NCBI RefSeq assembly: GCF_043769475.1
Contig: NZ_CP171728.1
Location: 248,001-312,000, forward strand
Length of the DNA stretch: 64,000 bases
Direction: 5' to 3'
Source: Allomesorhizobium sp043769475
GTDB lineage: Bacteria > Pseudomonadota > Alphaproteobacteria > Rhizobiales > Rhizobiaceae
Position numbers and translations under genes: made by a program. Below, in pieces: positions 44,096 through 53,015 of this stretch (its first letter is position 1; each line of letters starts with the position of its first letter). Under the pieces are notes generated by a model. The model saw nothing but the letters and a program-made list of their open reading frames with translations. It made no database searches and had not been told where the DNA came from.

Positions 44096-46449
44096 GCGGG
44101 TTTTTCACCGAGCTGGCATTCAGCATCGACGAGATGCTTGGGGACAAAGCGCTGGCCGTCGAGGCAGGGATAACGGACGAGCTGTCGGAGGCAGAGGAGA
44201 TCCGGCGGCGGGCTTATGCCGCTACTGTGGCGGCCTGGGGCTCACCGGCCGCGGAACTGGGCGCCGACGATGCTGCGGCGAGGCGGCCGGCTTGGCGTGC
44301 CGCGGGGATGGGGACGGGCATCGCAAAAATCTCGTCCACGCAGCGGCCAGCCGCTGCGGCTCAAGCAAAGACGGCCGCGCCGGCGGCCGAGAAATTCGCT
44401 GTCACCGGATTTCCAACGCCAAGCGCGCGCGCGACGCGACTTACCGCGGCGACAGCAGTTGCCGGCCCGATGGACTCGGCAACCATCACCGCCGCTCTGC
44501 GGCCGTTTACCGGGCAAAATGACCCGATCGCAGTTTTCACCAAAGTCGCAGCGCTTGCGGTCGCCAATGACGAGAATGAAAGACGGCGACGGGGAGGGGG
44601 TGGCGGTGGCGGCCACCCGGTTCCGACCGCTGTCGCAAAGACCACGAGCGGGCCAAGCCAAGCGCAGGCAATCGCGTCGCGCGCGGGAATCGCGGCCGGC
44701 GCGCAGCCAGCAGTGTTCAAGGTCACTTCGACGGCCGGGACGAAGGGTGCCGCCGGCGGCTTGCTCGAATATCTTGGCACCCGGCCCGATCAGGATGGCA
44801 AGAAACACGATATCGAGGTTTTCACGAGTTCGGGGCTCAGCGTCGAGACCCGCGAGCAGCGGCGGTCGCTGCTGGACGAGTGGCAGGAAGACTTTCGCGA
44901 GCCGTTCCAGAACACGAATTTCATCGAGATCGATATCGAGCTCTCCGGCCATTCCGGCCGCGAGGAATTGCACGATGCGTTGAATGCCGCGTTTGGCAGC
45001 AAGCCCTTCGTCTATGCGCGCGCCGGCAGCACCGTGAAGATCTACGCTTACACGGAGATGAAAGCGGCAGCACTTGCAAAGGCATTGCAGAAGCTCGAAC
45101 CCGAAAACGGCAGAGGAGGGGTCCTGCAACGGGCCGATGACGGGATCACGGCCCGGCTGAAAGACGCTGGCGTGGCCGGCAAGGCCGAGATCAAAGCGGC
45201 CGTTTCGACCGAAAGAGGCGGCCAATACTTTCTGCAAAAATTCATTCGGGGCAATGTCGGCGTGATCAAGTCCGACGGCGACGCGCTGCCGGCCGGCCAG
45301 CGCGCGGATAAAGCCGCGGCAGCCCTCTACGCGACTTGGAAGGCGGATTTCAAGACGGTGGAGCCACGCAATGTTTATCACGTCGTCTTTTCGGCCAGGG
45401 CGGGCACGGACGCGCGTGCGTTGCTGCGCGCGGCCGAGAACGTGCTTGCCGAAAAGATTCCTGACCACAAATGGGCGATCGCGCATCATCCGGAGACCGG
45501 GCACGTCCACGTGCACGCGATGATCCTTGCGCGCTCGGAAAGCGGCCGGCAGCTGCATTTCAGCAAGACGGACTTGTACGACTGGCGCGCAGCCTTCGCG
45601 GAAAAAGCCCGCGAGGAGGGGATTGCCATGGTGGCGACCAGCCGCATGGACTTCGCCGCCTCGCGGCCCTTCAACATGCGCCAGGCCGGTGCGTACGAAC
45701 GATCGAAGCGGGACACGCGTTACTCCGTGTCGCCGATGATCGCGCAGCGCGTCGAAGCGAAGCGGCAGGCCATGTTCGAGGCAAAGACAATCGCCGCCCA
45801 TGGGGCAGTAATCTCGCGTGGCTGGCAGCTAACCGCCACCATGGTGCGCGAGGCTATGCCCGGATCGCGTGCGGACGCAGGCGCCGCAGCGTTTTCGGCA
45901 GCAATCGCCGACGTTGCGGCCGGTCAGAGGTCCGAGCTTCACGCGACGCCGACGTTACGAGGCGAGGGGACATCGCTATCGCGGTCGGCCGGAAAAGTTG
46001 ATATTCTAGTTGATCTGGCCAACCGTACACAGGAGATCGTGAGCATGGAATTGTCGCCACTGGAACTCCGCCGAAAGATCGCCGATGTGAACAAGGCCTT
46101 TGATCGGATCGACGGCTCCTTGTCGAAGACGGAGGACAAGCAGGAGCTCGCTGGTATCCGCGTGGAAATGAACGGCCTCTTGAACGAACGGCTGAATGAT
46201 GTGCGGGTGCAGATGGCTACTGGCGGTACCGGGGCCACGGACACGGTGCGAGACGAAGGCCGCTCTCTCCGCGAAAAGGATCACCAAGCCAAGACGCAGG
46301 ATCGCGCAAACGAGCAGAACCCGCGACAGTCGGACAAACAGGCCACGTCGCCCTTCGCGGCGGGAAAGAAGGCCGAGCAGCAGGCGGACCGTGTTGTGCG
46401 GCAGAACCGCGACACGCAGCGCTCTTTGGACGATGACCGGGAGCGTTGA
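44092..46449 (+). CDS. Relaxase / mobilisation nuclease
   Basis: 785 residues, intact. An Ala-rich N-terminal 210 residues includes a Gly7 run (RRRRGGGGGGGHP). The relaxase domain runs from about residue 210: GGLLEYLGTRP (candidate nicking Tyr), then after an inserted region VYHVVFSARAGTDARALLRAAENVLAEKI and the metal-binding triple His AHHPETGHVHVHAMILAR (about 463-480). The C-terminus is charged and likely flexible. The three-His motif matches MOBP/VirD2-like enzymes that cut at oriT and pilot the strand. The MobC-like gene overlaps upstream. No coupling protein or type IV secretion genes are in the window, so transfer would depend on a helper. Confidence 0.85.
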   Translation: MSGFFTELAFSIDEMLGDKALAVEAGITDELSEAEEIRRRAYAATVAAWGSPAAELGADDAAARRPAWRAAGMGTGIAKISSTQRPAAAAQAKTAAPAAEKFAVTGFPTPSARATRLTAATAVAGPMDSATITAALRPFTGQNDPIAVFTKVAALAVANDENERRRRGGGGGGGHPVPTAVAKTTSGPSQAQAIASRAGIAAGAQPAVFKVTSTAGTKGAAGGLLEYLGTRPDQDGKKHDIEVFTSSGLSVETREQRRSLLDEWQEDFREPFQNTNFIEIDIELSGHSGREELHDALNAAFGSKPFVYARAGSTVKIYAYTEMKAAALAKALQKLEPENGRGGVLQRADDGITARLKDAGVAGKAEIKAAVSTERGGQYFLQKFIRGNVGVIKSDGDALPAGQRADKAAAALYATWKADFKTVEPRNVYHVVFSARAGTDARALLRAAENVLAEKIPDHKWAIAHHPETGHVHVHAMILARSESGRQLHFSKTDLYDWRAAFAEKAREEGIAMVATSRMDFAASRPFNMRQAGAYERSKRDTRYSVSPMIAQRVEAKRQAMFEAKTIAAHGAVISRGWQLTATMVREAMPGSRADAGAAAFSAAIADVAAGQRSELHATPTLRGEGTSLSRSAGKVDILVDLANRTQEIVSMELSPLELRRKIADVNKAFDRIDGSLSKTEDKQELAGIRVEMNGLLNERLNDVRVQMATGGTGATDTVRDEGRSLREKDHQAKTQDRANEQNPRQSDKQATSPFAAGKKAEQQADRVVRQNRDTQRSLDDDRER

Positions 46450-47031
46450 TTCCGGGCGGCGGGCCGTTCGCATCGATACACAGGCGGCACGGCGGACAAA
46501 GTGCGCAGAATTGTCGCGATGGTCTGACAAAGAGCTGGTCAGCAATGAAAGCCGACGAAGCACCCTTCTAAAATCATTTCTGGTCGTCGAGGACGAAGTT
46601 CTGGTACGACTGGTGTTGCCTACTCTGGATGGGCTGTTGGGGGATGGGCCGAGCGATGGCCAGGGTGGCACCTGTCGCCGGCTGAGCCGTCGTAGCGTAC
46701 ACCAAGTTACCTCAGGTAAAGGCCACCCCCGTTGTGACCATCAGAGTGGCGGCGGCAAGCAGGAGTTGGCGGTGATCGTGTCGGGCACCAAGGATTCCGA
46801 CTCCGTTAGTCCTGGTTCGAATCCAGGTTCCCCAGCCAACTGCTTTCCTGAATAAAATCAGCCACTTAAACCAGTCAGACTTGCCTTGATGCCGGGCTTT
46901 TATGTCGCATCATGTTGCAAACAGCTACCGTTGATTTCCAAGGGTTTCCTGCGACTATCGGCAAATCCGTGCGACCTGCGCGCGACATGAGGGCCGACAG
47001 GGACGGAAGAAGCTGCCGGACGATTTCGCAC
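46450..47031. other. Intergenic region holding a tRNA fragment
   Basis: About 580 bp after the relaxase. Apart from the tRNA 3' fragment at 46792-46838, no gene was supported. Confidence 0.4.
46792..46838 (+). tRNA. 3' fragment of a tRNA-Gln gene (probable attachment-site scar)
   Basis: A T-arm CCTGG-TTCGAAT-CCAGG is followed by TTCCCCA, discriminator G and encoded CCA. The acceptor strand ending in A72 and the preceding ACTCCGTTAGT match alphaproteobacterial tRNA-Gln, which has the unusual U1-A72 pair. A complementary 5' strand (TGGGGAA) is not found upstream, and the anticodon loop (TTCCGAC) is altered. It is therefore a partial copy, as left at the att site of an integrated element. Confidence 0.7.
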
Positions 47032-47340
47032 CTAGAAGTGCAGGTAGATGCTAAATCCTGATCCGTTGTAATAATGCGGGTAGTAACCCCGGTGGCCATA
47101 GTAGGGGCTAAAGCCGTAGTGGGGCCTATAATAGCGTCTGTAGTAGGGCCTATAATAGCGGCGAGGGTAGCATCCATAGTAGCCGCACCCCCGCAATGCG
47201 TACCGCCGATTCCAGTGACGACCACCCCGCCAGTGACCTGATGCGGTCGTCGCAATCGCCCCATGCGTGCCGACACGTTGAACATGACCCCACAACAGAT
47301 TCACAGCAGCACGTCCTAGGGGCCGGAAATACCACTTCAC
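47032..47340 (-). CDS. Tyr/Arg/Gly-rich small protein
   Basis: 102 residues whose C-terminal half is a run of YYRP/YYRR/YYGH repeats ending GSGFSIYLHF, as in small secreted YYG-rich proteins common in Rhizobiales. Those proteins begin with a signal peptide; here the N-terminus (MKWYFRPLGRAAVNLLWGH) is not one, so the 5' part may be frameshifted or replaced. The repeats themselves inflate open frames on both strands. Confidence 0.4.
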   Translation of the reverse strand: MKWYFRPLGRAAVNLLWGHVQRVGTHGAIATTASGHWRGGRHWNRRYALRGCGYYGCYPRRYYRPYYRRYYRPHYGFSPYYGHRGYYPHYYNGSGFSIYLHF

Positions 47341-47406
47341 TTTGAACCGAACTGCAGAATAGCCGTTACGTCTCCAGCCAAATTTCTCTAGCTATGGAGA
47401 TGGAAA

Positions 47407-47721
47407 ATGGATGCGCTCACAGCCGCGACAATGGTTCTTTTGACGTGCTCGCCTGATGCTACCTGCTCGGAAATGCGAGGCGCAAAAATATACGAGACCA
47501 TCACCGCCTGCCGGGAGGCCATGCCTTCCGTCGTCGAACGCATTAAGACCGTAGGCGGGAAAATTACGGCCAGATGCGAACTGGCCTCAGACGGACTTGG
47601 CATCGATCCTACTGTCACCGGCTCGATTGAAGCGGACGACCGAAACCAAGCGACCGTTCGGGTCACCAGATTCATTGATGGCGATGCGATCACAGAGGCT
47701 TACCGCGTTCCACGGTCGTAA
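47407..47721 (+). CDS. Small hypothetical protein with Cys pairs
   Basis: 104 residues starting MDALTAATMVLLTCSPDATCSEM, with a weak hydrophobic N-terminus and three or four Cys (TCSPDATC...ACREAMP...ARCELAS). It resembles small rhizobial proteins with a CxxxxxxC...TxxxC layout and may be exported. GGAG sits 9 bases upstream of the Met. Function unknown. Confidence 0.6.
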   Translation: MDALTAATMVLLTCSPDATCSEMRGAKIYETITACREAMPSVVERIKTVGGKITARCELASDGLGIDPTVTGSIEADDRNQATVRVTRFIDGDAITEAYRVPRS

Positions 47722-47815
47722 TAGTCCCCCTCCCATACTCCAAAAAGGGTAGGCCTCGCCTTCTGGACTCGTGCCGACCCAAGATCCAATCTGCTCAATG
47801 GGCAGGGGTAAACAA

Positions 47816-48070
47816 ATGGACGATATTCATCGCACCTATAATCTGTGGAAGAAAACGCAGCCGTCGCCGCGCGATAGCGAACCGCCGATGCACAATGACC
47901 GGAGGGTTGTCAGGTCATTGCGGGAACGTGATCGTCGTCTAAAACGGCTCCGCATCGGCAAGAAGCCACAGGACGGCGACAGCGACTGTTTTCATTGCGG
48001 GCAGCTGTTCTTCATGCACCAGTCGCGCGGTGGTCGTTTCGGCTTGTGCCAACCCTGTCTCGGCGATTAG
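47816..48070 (+). CDS. Small hypothetical protein with C-terminal zinc-ribbon-like motif
   Basis: 84 residues from MDDIHRTYNLWKKTQ. Very basic middle (RSLRERDRRLKRLRIGKK), then CFHCGQLFFMHQSRGGRFGLCQPCLGD, a CxxC-x(17)-CxxC pattern fit for one zinc ion. Possibly a small nucleic-acid-binding protein. The start at 47816 is chosen for the AGGGG seven bases upstream. Confidence 0.55.
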   Translation: MDDIHRTYNLWKKTQPSPRDSEPPMHNDRRVVRSLRERDRRLKRLRIGKKPQDGDSDCFHCGQLFFMHQSRGGRFGLCQPCLGD

Positions 48071-48172
48071 TCGGGCGCAAAAGCCCGCCAGGGCGAACCG
48101 TGGCGGGCTTCGGCAGCGGACAACTCTTCTTAAGCCGCCCTGACGCCGGGATGACTGAGGTGGAAGACCTTG

Positions 48173-48364
48173 TCACGCGCCGCCTCGACCGCCTTGCACT
48201 GCTCCTGTGCCCTGTGCCAGCATCGCAAGCCGCATCACGACGTTGCCGTCATTGCCCATAGTCTCACCAATCAGCCCCAAGGCTTCCAAAAGGTCGTCTA
48301 TGGTCAATAGAGGGTTTTCTATATCGCAAGCGATGTCGAACACGGTTTCTTGAACAACGTTCAT
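48173..48364 (-). CDS. Small hypothetical acidic protein
   Basis: 63 residues beginning MNVVQETVFDIACDIENPLLTIDDLLEALGLIGETM. The helical, acidic first 50 residues look coding. It overlaps the end of the neighbouring twin-arginine-type gene by 4 bp on the same strand, so it was probably in one operon with it. Confidence 0.5.
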   Translation of the reverse strand: MNVVQETVFDIACDIENPLLTIDDLLEALGLIGETMGNDGNVVMRLAMLAQGTGAVQGGRGGA

Positions 48365-48845
48365 GACATTGCCCCCATGCGCTTCATTTCGGCAATGAAG
48401 GTCTTGAAAACGCGGGCTTCGTTACTCTCGCCCATATGGTCCTCCCACATGACGGCCTCAAGCAAGACCGCGTTGGTCTTGGCGACGAGGCCGGCGAGGG
48501 TCGTGGCGGAGATTGGCTCGATCTGCTCGACAAGCGCCCTGATACGGTCGTCGCAATCGTCCCACGCGTCATATGCGGCGTGATGGCCGTTTGCCTCCCG
48601 CCATCCACCGCGCATGCTCATCATCCGACAAGAGGCCGGTGCCTGGGCGCTCCACATAAAGCTTGTGAGAGGCACCGGCGAGTTCCGGCAGCAGCGCCAA
48701 TTCGCGCTGTAGCTCTTGGCCGAGCCGGATCAGTTCGGCGTCGGCCGATGCTGGTTCGGCCAGCAGCGTGGTCACCGCGAGAGCCGCCATTGCAGCACCA
48801 GCGCCGAGCATTGGCGCGGCGGCGGTTGCTGTTTACGGCAGGCAT
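48361..48845 (-). pseudogene. Twin-arginine-type secreted hypothetical protein, frameshifted
   Basis: Three frames join to one plausible protein. It starts with MPAVNSNRRR (48845), then after a shift MLGAGAAMAALAVTTLLAEPASADAEL with a twin-arginine-like export signal. It runs to GTGLLSDDEHARWM and after another shift WREANGHHAAYDAWDDCDDRIRALVEQIEPISATTLAGLVAKTNAVLLEA to the stop at 48361. Relatives are small exported rhizobial proteins of unknown function. Two single-base changes would restore it. Confidence 0.6.
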
Positions 48846-49058
48846 AGCTTCGCCGGCCGCCCCGGCCTTTTTTGTCATGCTCTCTCTTTGCAACCTCGAC
48901 TCGCAGGTTCCCCCGTGGCCTTCCCCGCTGCACCCGCACAGCCTTGTCGAAAGACTTGTCCTTAAGCGTCCCCATCACTCACCCTCCAGAAGCCGCGTCC
49001 CAACCAAAAATTTGTGTTTTCTGGAATTGCCACGTTCGGGTGCTGACTTTAGCGCCTC

Positions 49059-49259
49059 TTATCGTTCCACCTTCCGGGTGATCATGCCCAATATCTCATC
49101 TGGAGTCTCCTTCACGGTGTACCAGTAGTTCTTTTCAACATTCCTTCCCATTGTATGAATTAGTGTTGCCGTTCCTTTCTCGTTAACTTGAAACGCCAAA
49201 ACATTGCCAAAGTTGATCGTCAGCCGCCTATTCTTCTCATCAGTTAATGTTAGCCACAC
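49059..49259 (-). CDS. Small hypothetical protein
   Basis: 66 residues from GTG 49259: VWLTLTDEKNRRLTINFGNVL, then LIHTMGRNVEKNYWYTVKETPDEILGMI. The pattern of two short strands, a GT turn and VKETPDEI at the end recalls FlbD-like and other tiny one-domain proteins. GGGAGGAC lies about eight bases before the GTG; the longer in-frame start (49319) lacks one. Confidence 0.5.
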   Translation of the reverse strand: MWLTLTDEKNRRLTINFGNVLAFQVNEKGTATLIHTMGRNVEKNYWYTVKETPDEILGMITRKVER

Positions 49260-49487
49260 TAAGACGTCCTCCCTTTGCCCAAGCTGTGATGTTCGTCTGC
49301 CCACCAATCCGTTGTACATTAGGAATGTCTTATATACACCGGGCGGAGGAACTCAGGTATTCAATTCGCCGTGCGATCCGCCTGCTAAACGCGTTTGTCA
49401 CAGCATTCTTCCCTCTGCTCTGGCGGGCCGGTCTGCCTTGAGGAATAATATCCTAGCGCGGCGATTCTCAACCCATTGGAGATAGCC

Positions 49488-49733
49488 ATGTCCAGGCGTA
49501 AGAAACTCACCCACCTCACACAGCCCGAGATCGAGCGGTTCATGAAGGCGACGACAGAATTGCACCGCGCCTGCTGCGATCCGCTCATATCGCCTCAATG
49601 CGACCATTCCCGCGCACTGACGGAACTTAACGGCGCAATCGTAACGGCGATTGAGTCGGTCACGGGTGATAAGGCGCCTTGCATGCGGCCCCCGAGGTTC
49701 GACCAGCATCCGGTACAAGCCGCCGGCCCTTGA
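49488..49733 (+). CDS. Small hypothetical protein
   Basis: 81 residues from MSRRKKLTHLTQPEIERFMKATTELH, with two Cys (ACCDPLISPQC) and a helical middle. TTGGAGATAG precedes the Met. No family recognised. The following 660 bp hold the duplicated structured elements. Confidence 0.45.
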   Translation: MSRRKKLTHLTQPEIERFMKATTELHRACCDPLISPQCDHSRALTELNGAIVTAIESVTGDKAPCMRPPRFDQHPVQAAGP

Positions 49734-49954
49734 TCACTGACGAAGGAGAAGAAGAACGACCGCTTGGAGAATAATGCCGACGACAATCCCGAGGGTGAGC
49801 CCAAGCTTGAAGCGAGCAGGGAGCACCGGGGCCAAAAAAAGCGCGCGAAGAGGCAACGGCATTAGACGGAACAGGCCAGAGGGAGTGCTCTATCATCATG
49901 CTATAGGAGTGCTCCGCAAACGATTGGTCAAGCTGCATTCAGCGCCTCGCGTCG

Positions 49955-50042
49955 TATACTTGACCGTTGCCATATCCCCATATGGTAACTGGCCGGCGTC
50001 AGTCATCCCTCTGACGCACCCACGTGGACGCCGGCCCTTTTT
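49955..50042 (+). ncRNA. Putative small RNA, copy 1
   Basis: A TATACT box (49955-49960) is followed by a hairpin GTTGCCATAT-CCCC-ATATGGTAAC (49966-49989). A second hairpin with a perfect 10-bp stem GGCCGGCGTC...GACGCCGGCC (49991-50036) ends in CTTTTT, like an intrinsic terminator. The inner part of that loop can also pair (GCGTCAG...CTGACGC). A similar element lies 330 bp downstream. No coding frame was found. A transcript of about 75 nt is inferred. Confidence 0.45.
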
Positions 50043-50284
50043 GTCGTGCACTCTCTTTGCGTGGCAGTTTTTGGAGAGCCTTCCAAGGTGATCGAACAGC
50101 GCCCGCGCCGCCGATGAACAAAGAGACCCGGCGCGAGGATGGGACCAGCGGCGCCTTCCAAGGGTGAGTGCGTCATGAGGGGAGCCCCTTGGAAAGCTGG
50201 AAAATGGCGCACCGAGCAGCTTGTTCCAAGCTAAGACACCGATGCGGCCCGCTATGAGCGCTGTTAAATTCGCGACAGCTAATA

Positions 50285-50375
50285 TATACTCGGAGTGCCA
50301 TACCCTCGAATATGGCATCGGCCGGCGTCCCGCCGCTGTTTCTCAAAGGAAACATGGATGCCGGCCATTTTGTTT
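50285..50375 (+). ncRNA. Putative small RNA, copy 2
   Basis: Same layout as copy 1: TATACT (50285-50290), a hairpin TGCCATA-loop-TATGGCA (50296-50317), then GGCCGGCGTCC...GGATGCCGGCC (50320-50366) with ATTTTGTTT after it. Loops differ in sequence from copy 1 while stems and spacing are kept, which is what selection on RNA structure would produce. Confidence 0.45.
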
Positions 50376-50395
50376 GGCTCTAACTTGATCCGTCT

Positions 50396-50926
50396 TTATC
50401 CTGCGTACCCGAAAGCGAATGCGATCAGGGCGAGTGCCACGACCAGAGCCACACCGGCGAGCAGTCTGTAAGCAGTCTGCTTCGGTTTAGGCGCCAGAGG
50501 AGGCAACGTATACGCGGATTGGGCGTCTGCCGTCCTCATCTTGGCGAATTGCTGATTGTGCGCGCCGTTTTCGCCATCGGGCTGTGGCAGAGTACTCTCA
50601 TTGAACGCACCGCTCTCGCGCAGCTTTGCTTCCCAGCGATCAGCAAGCATTAGCTGCTTGAGTATCCGTTTTACGATCTCAGCCCGCGGACCATTCCAGG
50701 CACGAAGCTCTACAGCGAGGCGGTATGCGCATTCAGCGATTTCCTTGTTGGCCATCTTGGACTTGCCGGAACCACGGATATTGCTCGCGCAAACGTGTTC
50801 TGTGCCTTGAGGAATATCGTCGTGCCCGGTGTCCAGTATCATGTTGCAGCATTCAGTAAGAACCATGAACAGCGCGTGGTTGGCGTCTGAGTGCTGAAGT
50901 TCGAGCTTCGCCATGCGATCTGGCAT
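50396..50926 (-). CDS. Hypothetical protein with C-terminal membrane anchor
   Basis: 176 residues from MPDRMAKLELQHSDANHAL; GGGGAGAACG sits directly upstream of the Met. A cytosolic helical body (CCNMILDTGHDDIPQGTEHVC, then KEIAECAYRLAVELRAWNGP), a Pro-rich linker and a terminal hydrophobic helix LLAGVALVVALALIAFAFGYAG. Tail-anchored layout. No family recognised. Confidence 0.6.
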   Translation of the reverse strand: MPDRMAKLELQHSDANHALFMVLTECCNMILDTGHDDIPQGTEHVCASNIRGSGKSKMANKEIAECAYRLAVELRAWNGPRAEIVKRILKQLMLADRWEAKLRESGAFNESTLPQPDGENGAHNQQFAKMRTADAQSAYTLPPLAPKPKQTAYRLLAGVALVVALALIAFAFGYAG

Positions 50927-51401
50927 CGTTCTCCCCTTTTCCGACGAGCCAACAGCGGCATAGACATACACAAGACACGTCAATCGCGCGGAAGAAAACG
51001 CCGCGAGCCACCGCCACTGGCCGCCAGCGGCGGATTGAGTATTCAAAAAAACTGGAGGAAGTATACCGCAGCCGGGGGGTTGCCCGATCCGGTCAGGCCC
51101 GGGCCGCCACTCTCCCCACGAGACAACGGCCTGGGCCGCTTGCTTTCCCAGACCCTGCGTTGAGCCTTGTCGTCAGACCGGACCGGCCTCGCCGGTTAGC
51201 TTTTGCTGCACATTATCCTTCCAAAGCAGCCGGGCCACTGGAACCGGATTTGGCTACTCGCGTTCACAGCGCATGCTTCAGATAGATTTCGTGCTATCGC
51301 TGGTTCAGACCTTCGCCATGTCGGCCATGGCGACACAGCTGGCAGTCACGATGATCGCCGCGTTGGCCGAGTTAGCCCGCCTGTTTTAGACCGCGAGCCC
51401 G
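50927..51401. other. Intergenic stretch, no gene seen
   Basis: About 475 bp between two minus-strand genes. Nothing supportable apart from the ribosome binding site and presumed promoter of the tail-anchored protein gene. Confidence 0.35.
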
Positions 51402-51775
51402 TCAGTCGCGGAAGAAAAAACTGCCGGCCGCTTCAGGAAACTCCGGAAGACACAAGAACAGCAACCAGAGGGCCTGGACGGCGGCAATCAAAAACAAATA
51501 CGTCCGGAACGGCTCCTTGCTCGTTTTGTGACGCAAGGCTCATTGGCCACTAGAGCGCCAATTGTCCCGCCGACAGCAGCTATCGATAAAAGGGTACGCT
51601 CAGGAACGCGCCACAACCCATTGCGGGCGCAATGCTTGTCCCATGCGAAGGCCAGAAAGCCAGCCATGTTGATGACAACCACGTAGGCAGAAAAAAAGAA
51701 AAAAGCACTTCCGGAGCCAACATCTCGTCCCCCAAGCCACAGGATCGGCGGCGACGATAACATGGTACATTTCAC
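51402..51775 (-). pseudogene. DUF1294 membrane protein, one frameshift
   Basis: The first part reads FFFFSAYVVVINMAGFLAFAWDKHCARNGLWRVPERTLLSIAAVGGTIGALVA, the DUF1294 signature (WDK, WRVPE, GG-x-x-GAL). Near 51535 the frame breaks; two frames over, HKTSKEPFRTYLFLIAAVQALWLLFLCLPEF continues to TGA at 51402, which is the expected second half with its last membrane helix. Function of the family is unknown. Confidence 0.75.
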
Positions 51776-51796
51776 TTGGCTGGGGTCGACTGGCCC

Positions 51797-52120
51797 TCAC
51801 CGGTTAACGGCGTATTCCTGGATTAGAGCGCCGGGATTGCCGGGAACGGTGACCACCGACACTTCGGCTAGGTCCAGAACGTCGCGGATATAGGACACGC
51901 CGCCCCCGATTGGCTTTTGCATGGCAGCCATGTCGCCGCCGAGCGACAAACCGCCCGCCTCGCCATCCTCGACTACAGCATCGAACACGGTGCGCAGCGG
52001 CGCAGCGGCGTTGTCTATTGTGATCACCGTTCCGCTCTCGCCGTCGAAAATGGTCCTGAAGGGGAGCGCCGATGATTTGGCTATTGATCGTGTTTCGCCA
52101 GTCGCAAGGCTGGTGAATTA
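51797..52120 (-). pseudogene. Possible C-terminal fragment of an HK97-type prohead protease
   Basis: An open frame reads LPFRTIFDGESGTVITIDN, then EAGGLSLGGDMAAMQKPIGGGVSYIRDVLDLAEVSVVTVPGNPGALIQEYAVNR. The ending ...LAEVSVVTVPGNPGA matches the tail of phage HK97-family prohead proteases (L-x-E-x-SVVT-x-PA-x-P). The catalytic N-terminal part is absent. No other phage genes are near, so this would be a stray remnant. Confidence 0.3.
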
Positions 52121-52409
52121 GTAGACCGTCAGACCTTGGATATAAAACTCGTCCTCCAGGCGCGGCACATCGGACGCGGGAATGCCGCTCAATGTTGCGG
52201 CGGAGGACCCTGCCGAAGGGCATTCGCAAATCTGCCTCCCAGAATCGCAGAGATCGTCTGGACCTCCGATCGAAAGTTGAAGCTCCCGACGAAAAGCTGC
52301 TTCATCGATCGAATGCTCCCGGCAGGCGGTCCCTCACCGCGTGAAACAAGGGTTCTGGGTTTCATTGCCATCGACGATGCGGATCAACCGGCGCCGCGAA
52401 CGATGTTCC

Positions 52410-53015
52410 TCGGTGCGTCGGGTTGCCGAAGCGGCTGGCATCGTCCTTCTTCAGGAGTTCACCGAGGTTGAAACTGGCAAGGGCGCCGACGCGCTCGATC
52501 GTCGGCCTCAGCTTGCCGCCGCCCTCGCCGCAGCCCGCCAGGCGAAATGCCCGGTGCTGGTCGCCAAGCTCGACCGGCTCTCTCGCGATGTAGCATTCAT
52601 CGCCGGACTGATGGTGCAGCGCGTGCCCTTTATTGTAGCCGAACTCGGTGCTGACGCCGATCCCTTCATGCTCCACCTCTATGCGGCACTCGCCGAAAAG
52701 GAGCGGCGCATGATCTCGGAACGGACAAGGTCCGCCCTCGCCTCGCGCAAAGCCTGCGGCACGAAGCTGGGCAACCCAACTAACGGCTCCACGGCGGCTG
52801 CGAAGGGTCGCGCTGTCTCGATCCAGGAAGCCGAGCGGTTCGCCGCGACCGTTCTGCCGATCATGCAGGAAATTCAGAAAGCTGGCGTTACCAGCCTCCG
52901 TGGACTTGCCATCGCCTTGAACAACCGCGGCGTCCGAACCGCGCGCGGTGGCCAGTGGCAGGTCTCGAACGTGAGAAACCTGCTGGCCCGCCTCCCCGCC
53001 AGTCCGCTTTTATAA
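52410..53015 (+). pseudogene. Serine recombinase (resolvase), N-terminus missing
   Basis: From about 52410 the frame is resolvase-like: FTEVETGKGADALDRRPQL, CPVLVAKLDRLSRDVAFIAGLM and VPFIVAELGADADPFMLHLYAALAEKERRMISERTR. The C-terminal helical and Recombinase-like region ends NNRGVRTARGGQWQVSNVRNLLARL. The first 30-35 residues with the nucleophilic Ser (family YxRVST) are missing and replaced by unrelated DNA. The paralog at 62235 has that N-terminus but lacks this C-terminal half. Confidence 0.8.

Noticed and set aside
44242..45801. 519-codon frame antisense to the relaxase
   Set aside because: Antisense to a gene with a clear triple-His relaxase motif; sequence shows no family features.
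47032..47200. Short tandem-like repeats (TATAATAGCG / GTAGTAGGG types)
   Set aside because: Explained by Tyr-Tyr-Arg-Pro codon repeats in the small Tyr-rich protein; not a CRISPR or iteron array.
48840..48900. Third possible copy of the small-RNA element, because GGCCTTTTTTGTCATGC resembles the end of copy 1
   Set aside because: There is no TATACT box or first hairpin, and the segment overlaps the start of the twin-arginine-type gene; similarity is limited to the T-run neighbourhood.
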